Shown here: positions 22,269 through 29,135 of the stretch, one piece after another
Layout of the letters: each line of letters opens with the position of its first letter
Position numbering within the stretch: the stretch's first letter is position 1
NCBI GenBank assembly: GCA_047971685.1
Contig: JBKDZW010000078.1
Location: 1 to 29,135, forward strand
DNA: 29,135 bases
Direction: 5' to 3'
Source: JAJXWB01 sp047971685
GTDB taxonomy: Bacteria > Pseudomonadota > Alphaproteobacteria > Rhizobiales > Beijerinckiaceae
The notes under the pieces: generated by a model
Told to the model about the DNA's origin: nothing
Database searches by the model: none
The model's input: the letters and a program-made list of their open reading frames with translations, nothing else
Program-made: the position numbers and the translations under genes

Positions 22269-23693
22269 TCATTTGGCGTCTTCGCGCATGTACGTCGCTG
22301 CGCCTTCGCGCCAGTCCAGTTTTTCCCGCAAACCCACCACCGTTCCCACAATGATGATGGTAGGCCCGTGCAGGCCGGCCACCCGCGCTCTGGCTGCAAG
22401 GTCCGCCAGCGCGCCCACCACCACGCGCTGATTGTCCCGCGCCCCGTTTTCGACGACCGCCGCCGGCATGTCCGGCCGGGCGCCGTGCGCGAGGAAGGCG
22501 GCCGTCAGATGCTCTATATGGTTCAGTCCCATATAGACGGCCACTGTCAGACCCGGACGGACAAGGTTGGCCCAGTCGAGATCGGCGGGTCCATGCCTGT
22601 CGTGCGCGGTCACGAAAATGCAGGCCTGCGCATGGTCGCGATGGGTGAGCGGTATGCCGGCATAGGCCGAGGCGCCGATCGCCGCCGTCACGCCGGGACA
22701 GACCTGAAAGGGGATCCTGTTTTCCGCAAGCCGCTCGATTTCCTCGCCGCCGCGTCCGAAAACGAAGGGATCGCCGCCCTTGAGGCGCAACGCCCTTTTG
22801 CCCTCCTTTGCAAGCTTTACCAGCAGTTCGCCGATCTCCTCCTGCGGCACCGGATGGTCGTTCGGGCGCTTGCCGACATAGATGCGCTCCGCCTCGCGGC
22901 GCACGAGATCGACGATAACTGGATCGACAAGCCGGTCGTAAAGCACGACATCGGCCTTCTGCATCAAACGTAACGCGCGAAGGGTGAGAAGGTCCGGGCC
23001 GCCCGGCCCCGCGCCGACGAGATAGACTTCGCCCTGCGGGCCGCAGGCGCTGCCATTTGCCGCAGCCGCAAGATCGGCCGCAAGCGCGCCCGCAGCGCCC
23101 GTCGTATCGCCTGCCAGCGTCATTTCCGCAACGGGCCCTTCGAGCGTCTTTTCCCAGAAACGGCGGCGCAAGACCGGATCGCCGAGAACGTCGGCCACGC
23201 GCGCCCGAAACTCGCGGACCAAAGCGGCAAGACGCCCGTAGGAGGCCGGTATCGTCGCTTCCAGTTGCGTCTTCAGCATGCGCCCGAGAACCGGCGAGGC
23301 GCCGCCGGTCGAGATCGCCACGATCACGGGATCGCGGTCGATGATCGCCGGCAGCGTGAAATCACAGAGGTCGGGGCGCGCCGCCACATTGACGAGAACG
23401 CCCGCCTTGCGCGCAAGCGCCTGCATCCGCTCGTCGTGCGCCTGATCGTCGGTTGCAACCACACACACCGCCGCGCCGGCAAGATCGCCTGCCGTCTCCG
23501 GCCAGCGCGCGCGCCGCGCGAAACGCCATTTTTCCGCAAGCAGCGAAAACTCCGCGCTCGGCGCCGGCGCAAACAACGTCACATCGCCGCCCGCGCGCAA
23601 TAGAAGTTCGGCGCGACGCGCAGCCGCAACGCCGCCGCCAACGACAATCGCGCGCGCGCCCCGGAGCCTCAGAAAGATCGGCAGATATTCCAA
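22269..23693 (-). CDS. cysG: siroheme synthase CysG (dehydrogenase/ferrochelatase plus uroporphyrinogen methyltransferase)
   Basis: A 474-residue fusion making siroheme for sulfite and nitrite reductases. N-terminal part: NAD-binding VVGGGVAAARRAELLL (17-32) and STGGASPVLGR with Ser128. C-terminal SUMT part from about 217: VYLVGAGPGGPDLLTLRALR, RLKGGDPFVFGRGGEE and GIPLTHRDHA. The position of catalytic Asp104 of enterobacterial CysG (NVVDAP) is Ala105 here (NVAARP). The start appears to be TTG at 23693: an in-frame stop lies two codons upstream, and the protein beginning EYLPIFLRLRG matches the family start. A nearby ATG at 23700 is out of frame. It is divergent from tusA across 225 nt that carry a 30-bp palindrome. 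Confidence 0.92.
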   Translation of the reverse strand: MEYLPIFLRLRGARAIVVGGGVAAARRAELLLRAGGDVTLFAPAPSAEFSLLAEKWRFARRARWPETAGDLAGAAVCVVATDDQAHDERMQALARKAGVLVNVAARPDLCDFTLPAIIDRDPVIVAISTGGASPVLGRMLKTQLEATIPASYGRLAALVREFRARVADVLGDPVLRRRFWEKTLEGPVAEMTLAGDTTGAAGALAADLAAAANGSACGPQGEVYLVGAGPGGPDLLTLRALRLMQKADVVLYDRLVDPVIVDLVRREAERIYVGKRPNDHPVPQEEIGELLVKLAKEGKRALRLKGGDPFVFGRGGEEIERLAENRIPFQVCPGVTAAIGASAYAGIPLTHRDHAQACIFVTAHDRHGPADLDWANLVRPGLTVAVYMGLNHIEHLTAAFLAHGARPDMPAAVVENGARDNQRVVVGALADLAARARVAGLHGPTIIIVGTVVGLREKLDWREGAATYMREDAK

Positions 23694-23785
23694 ATCTCAT
23701 CCACCAGTTCGCGCGATCCCGTCCGCAAAACGCGGACGCAATGCGCCCAGGCGCCCGCTCCAGACCGTTGATGACGGGCATTTGT

Positions 23786-23815
23786 CCGGCTTTTGCCGGT
23801 TCCGTCAAAAGCCGG
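23786..23815. promoter_or_regulatory. 30-bp palindrome between cysG and tusA
   Basis: CCGGCTTTTG (23786-23795) and CAAAAGCCGG (23806-23815) are perfect 10-bp arms around a 10-nt spacer. It stands just upstream of a possible tusA promoter (TTGCTC 23817-23822; extended -10 TGCTATGGA near 23839-23847). This suits a dimeric regulator or a shared control site for both genes. The arms are seen, the role is inferred. Confidence 0.5.
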
Positions 23816-23918
23816 ATTGCTCTGGCGGAAATAAAACATGCTATGGAAGTCCGCAATCGCCGGACAGCCAAGGGTCTTTGGCGGCATTTTCGTTTTAATT
23901 CAATGGAGTACACAGATC

Positions 23919-24161
23919 GTGGTCGACCGGACGCTTGATGTGAAGGGCCTGAATTGTCCGCTACCCATCCTGCGGGCCAAGAAATCGCTGAAGGAACTGC
24001 CGCCCGGCGCCGTGCTGGAAGTGCTGGCGACCGACCCCGGCGCGGTCGAGGACTTCCCCGCCTTCTGCAAATCCACCGGCGACGAACTCGTCGAATCCAC
24101 GACCGACGAACCCGCCCCCGGCGCCCGCGTCTACCGCTTCCTCATTCGTCGCGCGGCATAG
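23919..24161 (+). CDS. tusA: TusA-family sulfurtransferase (sulfur carrier)
   Basis: An 80-residue TusA/SirA-family protein. Members pass persulfide sulfur to tRNA thiolation, molybdenum cofactor synthesis or sulfur oxidation. The defining motif near the N-terminus is GLNCPLPILRAKKSL with the sulfur-bearing Cys13 in CPLP. A second Cys sits in FPAFCKSTG. Length and the single beta-alpha-beta-alpha pattern fit. The start is GTG at 23919, with GGAG at 23905-23908. The longer frame from 23838 includes the promoter and was rejected. It ends 8 nt from the convergent TetR gene, with no terminator visible between. Confidence 0.9.
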   Translation: MVDRTLDVKGLNCPLPILRAKKSLKELPPGAVLEVLATDPGAVEDFPAFCKSTGDELVESTTDEPAPGARVYRFLIRRAA

Positions 24162-24169
24162 CCAGGCTG

Positions 24170-24772
24170 TCATCGCGCTCGCAAGGCGCCAAGACAGAAA
24201 TCGATCATCTCGTCGCAGGACGGCAGCGGCTTGTCCGCACATTCCACCATCAGGCGCGGATGGCTATAACAAATGGTGGCGACCTGAACGAGCGCCGCCG
24301 CCAGCCCGGGATCGCGGGGCGCAAACTCGCCCGACGCCACGCCGTCTGCGACAATGCGCGCCATCAGCGCGCGCATGGTCTGCACATATTCGGAAATGAT
24401 CGGCCAATCTTCATCGAGAGCCGCCTCGACCATTTCATGCAATTTGCGCTCGCCCAGCAGGCGGTCGGCGTTCTTTTCCCTGTTATTGCGAACGAGCGCG
24501 CGCAGGCGCTCGGCCGCGCTCCCCTCGCCTGCGGCAATCGCGTTCGATGTCTCCAGGATGGAGCTCAGCACCAGGCGGGCGACCGCATCGTTGATCTCGG
24601 CCTTGGAGCCGAAAAACCTGTAGACATTGGCCGGCGACATCCGCAGCGCGCGCGCGATATCGGCGACCGTCGTCTTCTGGAAACCGATCTCGCGATAAAG
24701 CGTCTCGGCGGTTGCGACGATGCGCGCGCGTTGATCCATTTCGCCTGCCAGGGGGCTGACATCATGCTTCAT
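24170..24772 (-). CDS. TetR-family transcriptional regulator
   Basis: A 200-residue TetR-type repressor: the N-terminal helix-turn-helix TTVADIARALRMSPANVYRFFGSK (about 34-57) is typical, and the C-terminal ligand domain is unassigned. Start: ATG 24772 overlaps the stop of the RND permease gene as ATGA, so it is translated with the efflux operon. A later ATG (residue 12, MDQRAR) would give the more usual TetR N-terminal length. Being the last gene of the operon it probably controls the operon itself, although most TetR regulators of RND pumps are divergent from the pump genes. I could not identify a matching operator with confidence. Confidence 0.9.
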   Translation of the reverse strand: MKHDVSPLAGEMDQRARIVATAETLYREIGFQKTTVADIARALRMSPANVYRFFGSKAEINDAVARLVLSSILETSNAIAAGEGSAAERLRALVRNNREKNADRLLGERKLHEMVEAALDEDWPIISEYVQTMRALMARIVADGVASGEFAPRDPGLAAALVQVATICYSHPRLMVECADKPLPSCDEMIDFCLGALRAR

Positions 24773-27700
24773 TCTGCGGGCGCTCCCACAAGATCGTTTG
24801 CCGCTGGCTCATGCCCTCTCTCGCGGGCGCCCCGTGACGCCTGCGCGTCGAGCGACTTGCGGAACCATAGCGCATAAAGCGCGGGCAGGAACAACAGCGT
24901 AAGGAATGTGGCGACGAACAGGCCGCCCATGATGACCACCGCCATCGGCCCCCAGAAGGTCGAGCGCGACAGCGGAATCATCGCCAGAATAGCCGCAAGC
25001 GCCGTCAGCATCACGGGGCGCGCGCGGCGCACGGCGGACTCTATGATGGCCTCGCGATAGGCCATGCCGCGTTCGAGATCCTGGCGCACCTGATCGACCA
25101 GAATGATCGAATTGCGCATGTCCATGCCCGCAAGCGCGATCAGCCCGAGCAGCGCGACGAAGCCAAAGGGCGCGCCCGCACTGTTGAGGCCAAGCGAGGA
25201 GCCGATGATTCCAAGCGGCGCGCTCATCATGACCAGCGCGAGCCGCGTGAAATTCTGGAGCTGGAACATCACGATCGCCAGCATGACGAAAAACATCAGC
25301 GGCGCGGTAGTCGCCAAGGCCGCATTGGCCTTGGCCGATTCCTCGACCGCCCCGCCGCGCTCGATCCTGTAGCCCGGCGGCAATTGCACGATGATCGAGG
25401 AAAGCTGCGGCCAGATGCGCATGGAGACATCGGGCGGCTGCACGCCATCGACGACATCGGCGCGCACGGTGATCGTATTATCGCGGTTGCGACGCCACAA
25501 AATAGCATCCTCGTGCTCGTAGACGATCCTGGCGATCTGCGACACCGGCACGGAAGCGCCATTGCGCGTCACGATGGAGAGATCGCCGATATGGCCGAGA
25601 TCGGCGCGCTCGGATTTGACGGCGCGCGCAACCACATCGACCTTTTCGGCGCCGTCGCGCACGGTCGTCACCTGCACGCCCGAAATCAGCATCTGCATGG
25701 AACTGGCGACATCCTGCGGCGTCAGACCGAGCGCGCGCACGCGATCCTGATCGAGCACGAGCCGCACCGAGGGCGTGCGCTCGTTCCAGTCGAGATGCGG
25801 ATCGCGGGCCTGAGGATCGGCGCGCATGACCTCGCGCACACGATAGGCGATTTCGCGCGCCTGGCCCACGTCCGGCCCCATCACGCGAAACTGCACGGGA
25901 AAGCCGACCGGCGGCCCGTAATTGAAGCGGTCGACGCGCACCCGCGCCTCCGACAGCGCGCCCTCGGCAGTCGACTTTTCGAGACGCTTCTTCACGCGCT
26001 CGCGCCCGGCGATATCTTTGGCGATGACGACGATTTCGGCAAAGGCCTCGTTCGGCAATTGCGGGTTGAGCCCGAGCCAGAAACGCGGCGAGCCCTGGCC
26101 GATATAGGTGGAAAAATGCGCGATGTCGGGATCGCCCGCCAGCATGGCTTCCGCCTTGCGCGCGGTCTGCGTCGTCGTCCCGATCGCCGTGCCCTCGGGC
26201 ATGCGCATCTGGAAGAAAAGTTCGGTGCGATCGGAAACCGGAAAGAATTGCTTGGGCACGCGCATGTAGCCGACGGCGGCAAGGCCCATCAGCGCAAAGG
26301 TCGCCCCGATCACGATCAGGCGATGATCGACCGACCAGGCGATCACACGGCGCAACGCGCGATAACCGCGCGTCTGGTAGATGTCGTCTTCGTCCGCCTT
26401 GTGCCTGCCCGCCATATCGGGCAGCAGCTTCACGCCGAGATAGGGCGTGAAGATCACCGCCACGAACCACGAGGCGACAAGCGCAATCGCCACCACCCAG
26501 AAAATGCCTCCCGCATATTCGCCCGCAGTCGAAGGCGCAAAGCCGACGGGCAGAAAGGCCGCAGCCGTCGCCAGCGTTCCCGTCAACATGGGAAAAGCGG
26601 TCGATTCCCAGGCGAAAGTCGCAGCCTTCATCCGCTCGACGCCCTGCTCCATCTTCACCACCATCATCTCGACCGCGATAATGGCGTCGTCAACCAGCAG
26701 CCCGAGCGCGATGATGAGCGCGCCAAGCGTGATGCGCTGGAGATCGAGCCCGATCAAATTCATGACGACAAACACCACGGAGAGCACCAGCGGCACGGAA
26801 AGCGCGACGACAACGCCGGTGCGCAGACCCAGCGACAGGAAACTCACCAGAAGAACGATGGCGAGCGCCTCGGCGAAAGAGCGCGCGAACTCGCCGACCG
26901 CCTCGCTCACCACTTTCGGCTGGTCGGCGATCTGCGTGATCTCTACGCCGACGGGGATCGCCGTGCGCGCTTTCGCAATCGTGGTCCTGAGCGCCTCGCC
27001 GAGACTGAGAATATTGCCGCCGCGCGCCATGACGACGCCGATGGCGAGCGCCGGCTTGCCGCCGTAGCGCACCAGAAAGTCGGGCGGATCCTTGAAGCCA
27101 TGTGAAACTTCTGCGACGTCGCCGAGCCGAAAGACGCGACCATTGCTTTCTACAGGCGTTTCGGCCACTGCGGCTGCGCCCGAAAACGCGCCCGACACGC
27201 GCACCGGAATGCGGTTGGCCTGCGTCTCGAAAACGCCCGATGCGGCGACCGCGTTCTGGCGCGCCAGCGAATCGAAGATCGCCTGCGGCGTCACGCCGAG
27301 ACTGGCAAGCCTGGCCTGGCTGAACTCCACGAAAATGCGCTGATCCTGCACGCCATAGAGATTGACCTTGGCGACATCGGGCGTCTTGAGCAGATGCTGG
27401 CGCAGGCTCTCCGCTATCGCCTTGAGTTGCGCATAATCGGCGCCGTCGCCCGTCAGCATGTATTGCACGGAATCGACATCGCCGAATTCGTCGTTGACAT
27501 CCGGCCCGATCAGATTGGCCGGCAGGTCCGCGCGGATATCGTTGAGTTTCTTGCGCAAGAGATAGAACAGCCAGGGCACTTGCGCGGGCGGCGTCGTGTC
27601 CTTGAAAAACACCTGCATCGCGGTGAACGATGGCTTGGTATAGGTCTGGACGCGATCGAAATAGGGAAGTTCCTGCAACTTCTTTTCGATGCGGTCGGCC

Positions 27701-27897
27701 ACCTGATCCTGCATTTCGCGCGCGGTCGCGCCCGGCCAGACCGCTGTGACATTGGCGAGTTTAATGGTGAAACTCGGGTCTTCCGCGCGCCCGAGTTTGA
27801 AATAGGAATGAACGCCCGCAGCCATGGTCGCAATGATGAGAAAGAGCGTCAGCGCCTGATGGCGCACCGCCCATCGCGAGAGATTGAAACGGCCCAT
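24769..27897 (-). CDS. RND efflux permease (AcrB/HAE1-like)
   Basis: A 1042-residue inner-membrane proton-driven efflux pump subunit. The architecture is normal: first transmembrane helix at about 14-34, a large periplasmic loop, helices 2-6 from about 340, a second loop, and helices 8-12 to about 1010. The proton-relay pair is seen as Asp403-Asp404 in GLLVDDAIIAVE. In helix 10 the usual lysine position is Arg928 (GMDMRNSIILVD). The N-terminal RAEDPSFTIK block places it in a subfamily different from AcrB itself. ATG 27897 lies 8 nt after the membrane-fusion gene. No outer-membrane factor is encoded in the window, so TolC-like partner genes must lie elsewhere. Substrate unknown. Confidence 0.93.
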   Translation of the reverse strand: MGRFNLSRWAVRHQALTLFLIIATMAAGVHSYFKLGRAEDPSFTIKLANVTAVWPGATAREMQDQVADRIEKKLQELPYFDRVQTYTKPSFTAMQVFFKDTTPPAQVPWLFYLLRKKLNDIRADLPANLIGPDVNDEFGDVDSVQYMLTGDGADYAQLKAIAESLRQHLLKTPDVAKVNLYGVQDQRIFVEFSQARLASLGVTPQAIFDSLARQNAVAASGVFETQANRIPVRVSGAFSGAAAVAETPVESNGRVFRLGDVAEVSHGFKDPPDFLVRYGGKPALAIGVVMARGGNILSLGEALRTTIAKARTAIPVGVEITQIADQPKVVSEAVGEFARSFAEALAIVLLVSFLSLGLRTGVVVALSVPLVLSVVFVVMNLIGLDLQRITLGALIIALGLLVDDAIIAVEMMVVKMEQGVERMKAATFAWESTAFPMLTGTLATAAAFLPVGFAPSTAGEYAGGIFWVVAIALVASWFVAVIFTPYLGVKLLPDMAGRHKADEDDIYQTRGYRALRRVIAWSVDHRLIVIGATFALMGLAAVGYMRVPKQFFPVSDRTELFFQMRMPEGTAIGTTTQTARKAEAMLAGDPDIAHFSTYIGQGSPRFWLGLNPQLPNEAFAEIVVIAKDIAGRERVKKRLEKSTAEGALSEARVRVDRFNYGPPVGFPVQFRVMGPDVGQAREIAYRVREVMRADPQARDPHLDWNERTPSVRLVLDQDRVRALGLTPQDVASSMQMLISGVQVTTVRDGAEKVDVVARAVKSERADLGHIGDLSIVTRNGASVPVSQIARIVYEHEDAILWRRNRDNTITVRADVVDGVQPPDVSMRIWPQLSSIIVQLPPGYRIERGGAVEESAKANAALATTAPLMFFVMLAIVMFQLQNFTRLALVMMSAPLGIIGSSLGLNSAGAPFGFVALLGLIALAGMDMRNSIILVDQVRQDLERGMAYREAIIESAVRRARPVMLTALAAILAMIPLSRSTFWGPMAVVIMGGLFVATFLTLLFLPALYALWFRKSLDAQASRGARERGHEPAANDLVGAPAE

Positions 27898-27905
27898 CGT
27901 TCGGC

Positions 27906-29027
27906 TCAGAACGCAAGCTGCGTGATCGCGCGGACTTTTTCGCCCACGGCAAGTTTCTGCACGCCGAGCGTGACGATGTGCGCGCCCTCTTCGACGCCGG
28001 ACGCAACGAGCGCATCCGCGCCCTCATAGCGAAAAACCACGACAGGTTTCAGCACTGTCGCATTATCTGCGCCGACAACCCACAGCGATGGCCCCTTGCC
28101 CTGGTCGAACAACGCAGACGAAGGCACGCGCGCGACCTTGCGCGATGCCGGATCGGCGATGGTCAAAGTCGCGCTCATGCCGAGCGCAATGGCCTCGTCA
28201 GCATCCTCAAGCGTATAGCGCGCGGCAAACGTGCGCGTGGCGCTGTCGGCGGTCGGGCTCAGTTCGCGCAATCGCGCGCGATAAACGCGGGAGGGATCGG
28301 ACCACAGGATCAGGCTGGCGGCGCCTTCCTTTGCGCGAGACACAAAGGCTTCGGGCAACGCGACGGCCGCCTCCTTCCCGCCCCGGCGCGCAACGCGCAC
28401 GGCGGGCTGGCCTGCGGCCACCACCTGCCCCGGTTCGATCATGGTCGCCGTCACCACGCCATCCGCGTCGGCGCGCAACACGGCATAGGCAAGCGCATTG
28501 GAGGCGAGCTCGACCGCGCGCCCGGCGCGGCGGTTGCGGCTGCGCGCTTCTTCGGCGGCGGCATGCTGACGGTCGTAGACCGCGCGCGAGGTCCAGCCCT
28601 TGGCGTGCAGTTCCGCGCCACGCGCCTCGTCGGCGCCCGTCTGCTCCATCGCCACGCGCGAAGCCGCAAGTTCGGCTTCCGCCTGTTCCTTCTGCAATTT
28701 GAGATCGGACTCGTCGAGCCGCGCAAGCGCCTCGCCCGCGCGCACCTCGCGGCCCGGCTCCACCAGACGCGCGGCAACCTTGCCGGCGACGCGAAACCCC
28801 TGATCGGCCTCCACACGCGGCTTGATGGTGGCCATAAAGGTGCGGCTCGGGCTCTCCGGCGCATATTGCACAACTGCGGTCAGAACCGACCGGACGGCTG
28901 CGGAGGGTTGCGCCGCATCCTCCACCTGAGCCCTGTTACGCGCGAAAACGGCGGCCGCGCCGCCGAGTCCTGCCAGAAGGCCCCCGAAAATCAGTAAATT
29001 GCGTGTCGTGCGACCAATGCGTTGCAT
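27906..29027 (-). CDS. RND efflux periplasmic adaptor (membrane fusion protein)
   Basis: A 373-residue HlyD/AcrA-family adaptor linking the permease to an outer-membrane channel. N-terminal membrane anchor or signal at about 10-28 (NLLIFGGLLAGLGGAAAVFA); no lipobox cysteine is seen, so an uncleaved anchor is likely. The lipoyl half-motifs GFRVAGKVAARLVEPGREVRAGEALARLD and VVTATMIEPGQVVAAGQPAVRV flank an alpha-helical hairpin (about 110-175). Beta-barrel and membrane-proximal domains follow. Start: ATG 29027 with GGAG upstream. It is the first gene of the adaptor-permease-TetR operon. The 108 nt upstream to the window edge must contain the promoter, but no clear -35/-10 pair can be pointed out. 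Confidence 0.93.
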   Translation of the reverse strand: MQRIGRTTRNLLIFGGLLAGLGGAAAVFARNRAQVEDAAQPSAAVRSVLTAVVQYAPESPSRTFMATIKPRVEADQGFRVAGKVAARLVEPGREVRAGEALARLDESDLKLQKEQAEAELAASRVAMEQTGADEARGAELHAKGWTSRAVYDRQHAAAEEARSRNRRAGRAVELASNALAYAVLRADADGVVTATMIEPGQVVAAGQPAVRVARRGGKEAAVALPEAFVSRAKEGAASLILWSDPSRVYRARLRELSPTADSATRTFAARYTLEDADEAIALGMSATLTIADPASRKVARVPSSALFDQGKGPSLWVVGADNATVLKPVVVFRYEGADALVASGVEEGAHIVTLGVQKLAVGEKVRAITQLAF

Positions 29028-29135
29028 GGGAGGCTCCTATGTCGAAACCGACCATGCACTATCGAGTGTTAAAAATCAATATTCGTCAGTCGACACTTTG
29101 CCGGAAATCCGCCGCCTGCCGGAGCGCGGCCATGA

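Noticed and set aside
25384..27105. 573-codon plus-strand open frame inside the RND permease gene
   Set aside because: Antisense shadow, extreme His/Arg/Asp composition, no ribosome site.
29042..29053. GTCGaaacCGAC as the TetR operator of the efflux operon
   Set aside because: Arms of only four bases, and TetR sites are usually longer; too weak to call.
29132..29135. Possible start of a plus-strand gene at the right edge (GGAG at 29121-29124, ATG at 29132)
   Set aside because: Spacing looks right for a divergent gene, but only one codon lies inside the window, so nothing can be claimed.

Overview
The window looks like chromosomal DNA of a GC-rich alphaproteobacterium, probably of the Hyphomicrobiales (Rhizobiales). 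The main reasons are a 5-aminolevulinate synthase of the C4 pathway at the left edge, two phasins beside a PHA synthase, a fused siroheme synthase CysG, an SqrR/BigR-like ArsR regulator, and a dense set of acyl-CoA genes. I see no rRNA, tRNA, CRISPR array, insertion sequence or phage gene.

Layout. Positions 1-327 (-) hold the N-terminal part of hemA. Positions 522-6275 (+) hold an acyl-CoA dehydrogenase, glutamate dehydrogenase, a FadB/FadJ-like hydratase/3-hydroxyacyl-CoA dehydrogenase and an amidohydrolase, closed by a strong terminator. Positions 6386-9834 form a polyhydroxyalkanoate (PHA) granule region: phasin 1 (+), an array of four tandem terminator hairpins, a phaC-like synthase (-) and phasin 2 (-).

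Positions 10068-20309 (-) read as one uptake-and-degradation locus. A LivK-type binding protein and LivH, LivM, LivG and LivF come first. A crotonase-family protein, a small/large acyl-CoA dehydrogenase pair and an acyl-CoA ligase follow. The likely logic is import of an organic acid, CoA activation, alpha,beta-dehydrogenation and further processing. No thiolase is present, so the pathway must be finished elsewhere. The substrate cannot be read from the sequence.

Positions 20637-24161 form a small sulfur/Fe-S block: an ArsR regulator with the cysteine spacing of persulfide sensors, Mrp/ApbC, CysG and TusA. Positions 24170-29027 (-) are an RND efflux operon (membrane fusion protein, permease, TetR regulator) with a 4-nt overlap between the last two genes.

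The points most worth a second look are these. LivF and LivG carry complementary changes (Walker A Lys to Arg in LivF, signature Gly to Ala in LivG) that predict one degenerate ATP site. Four 34-bp terminator hairpins stand in tandem between two convergent PHA genes. A 15-bp in-frame repeat starts at the stop codon of the large dehydrogenase subunit and runs toward the ligase start. Several enzymes lack textbook catalytic residues (crotonase, CysG, the PhaC lipase box), and several palindromes look like operators. I found no single locus that I would call a wholly new system.
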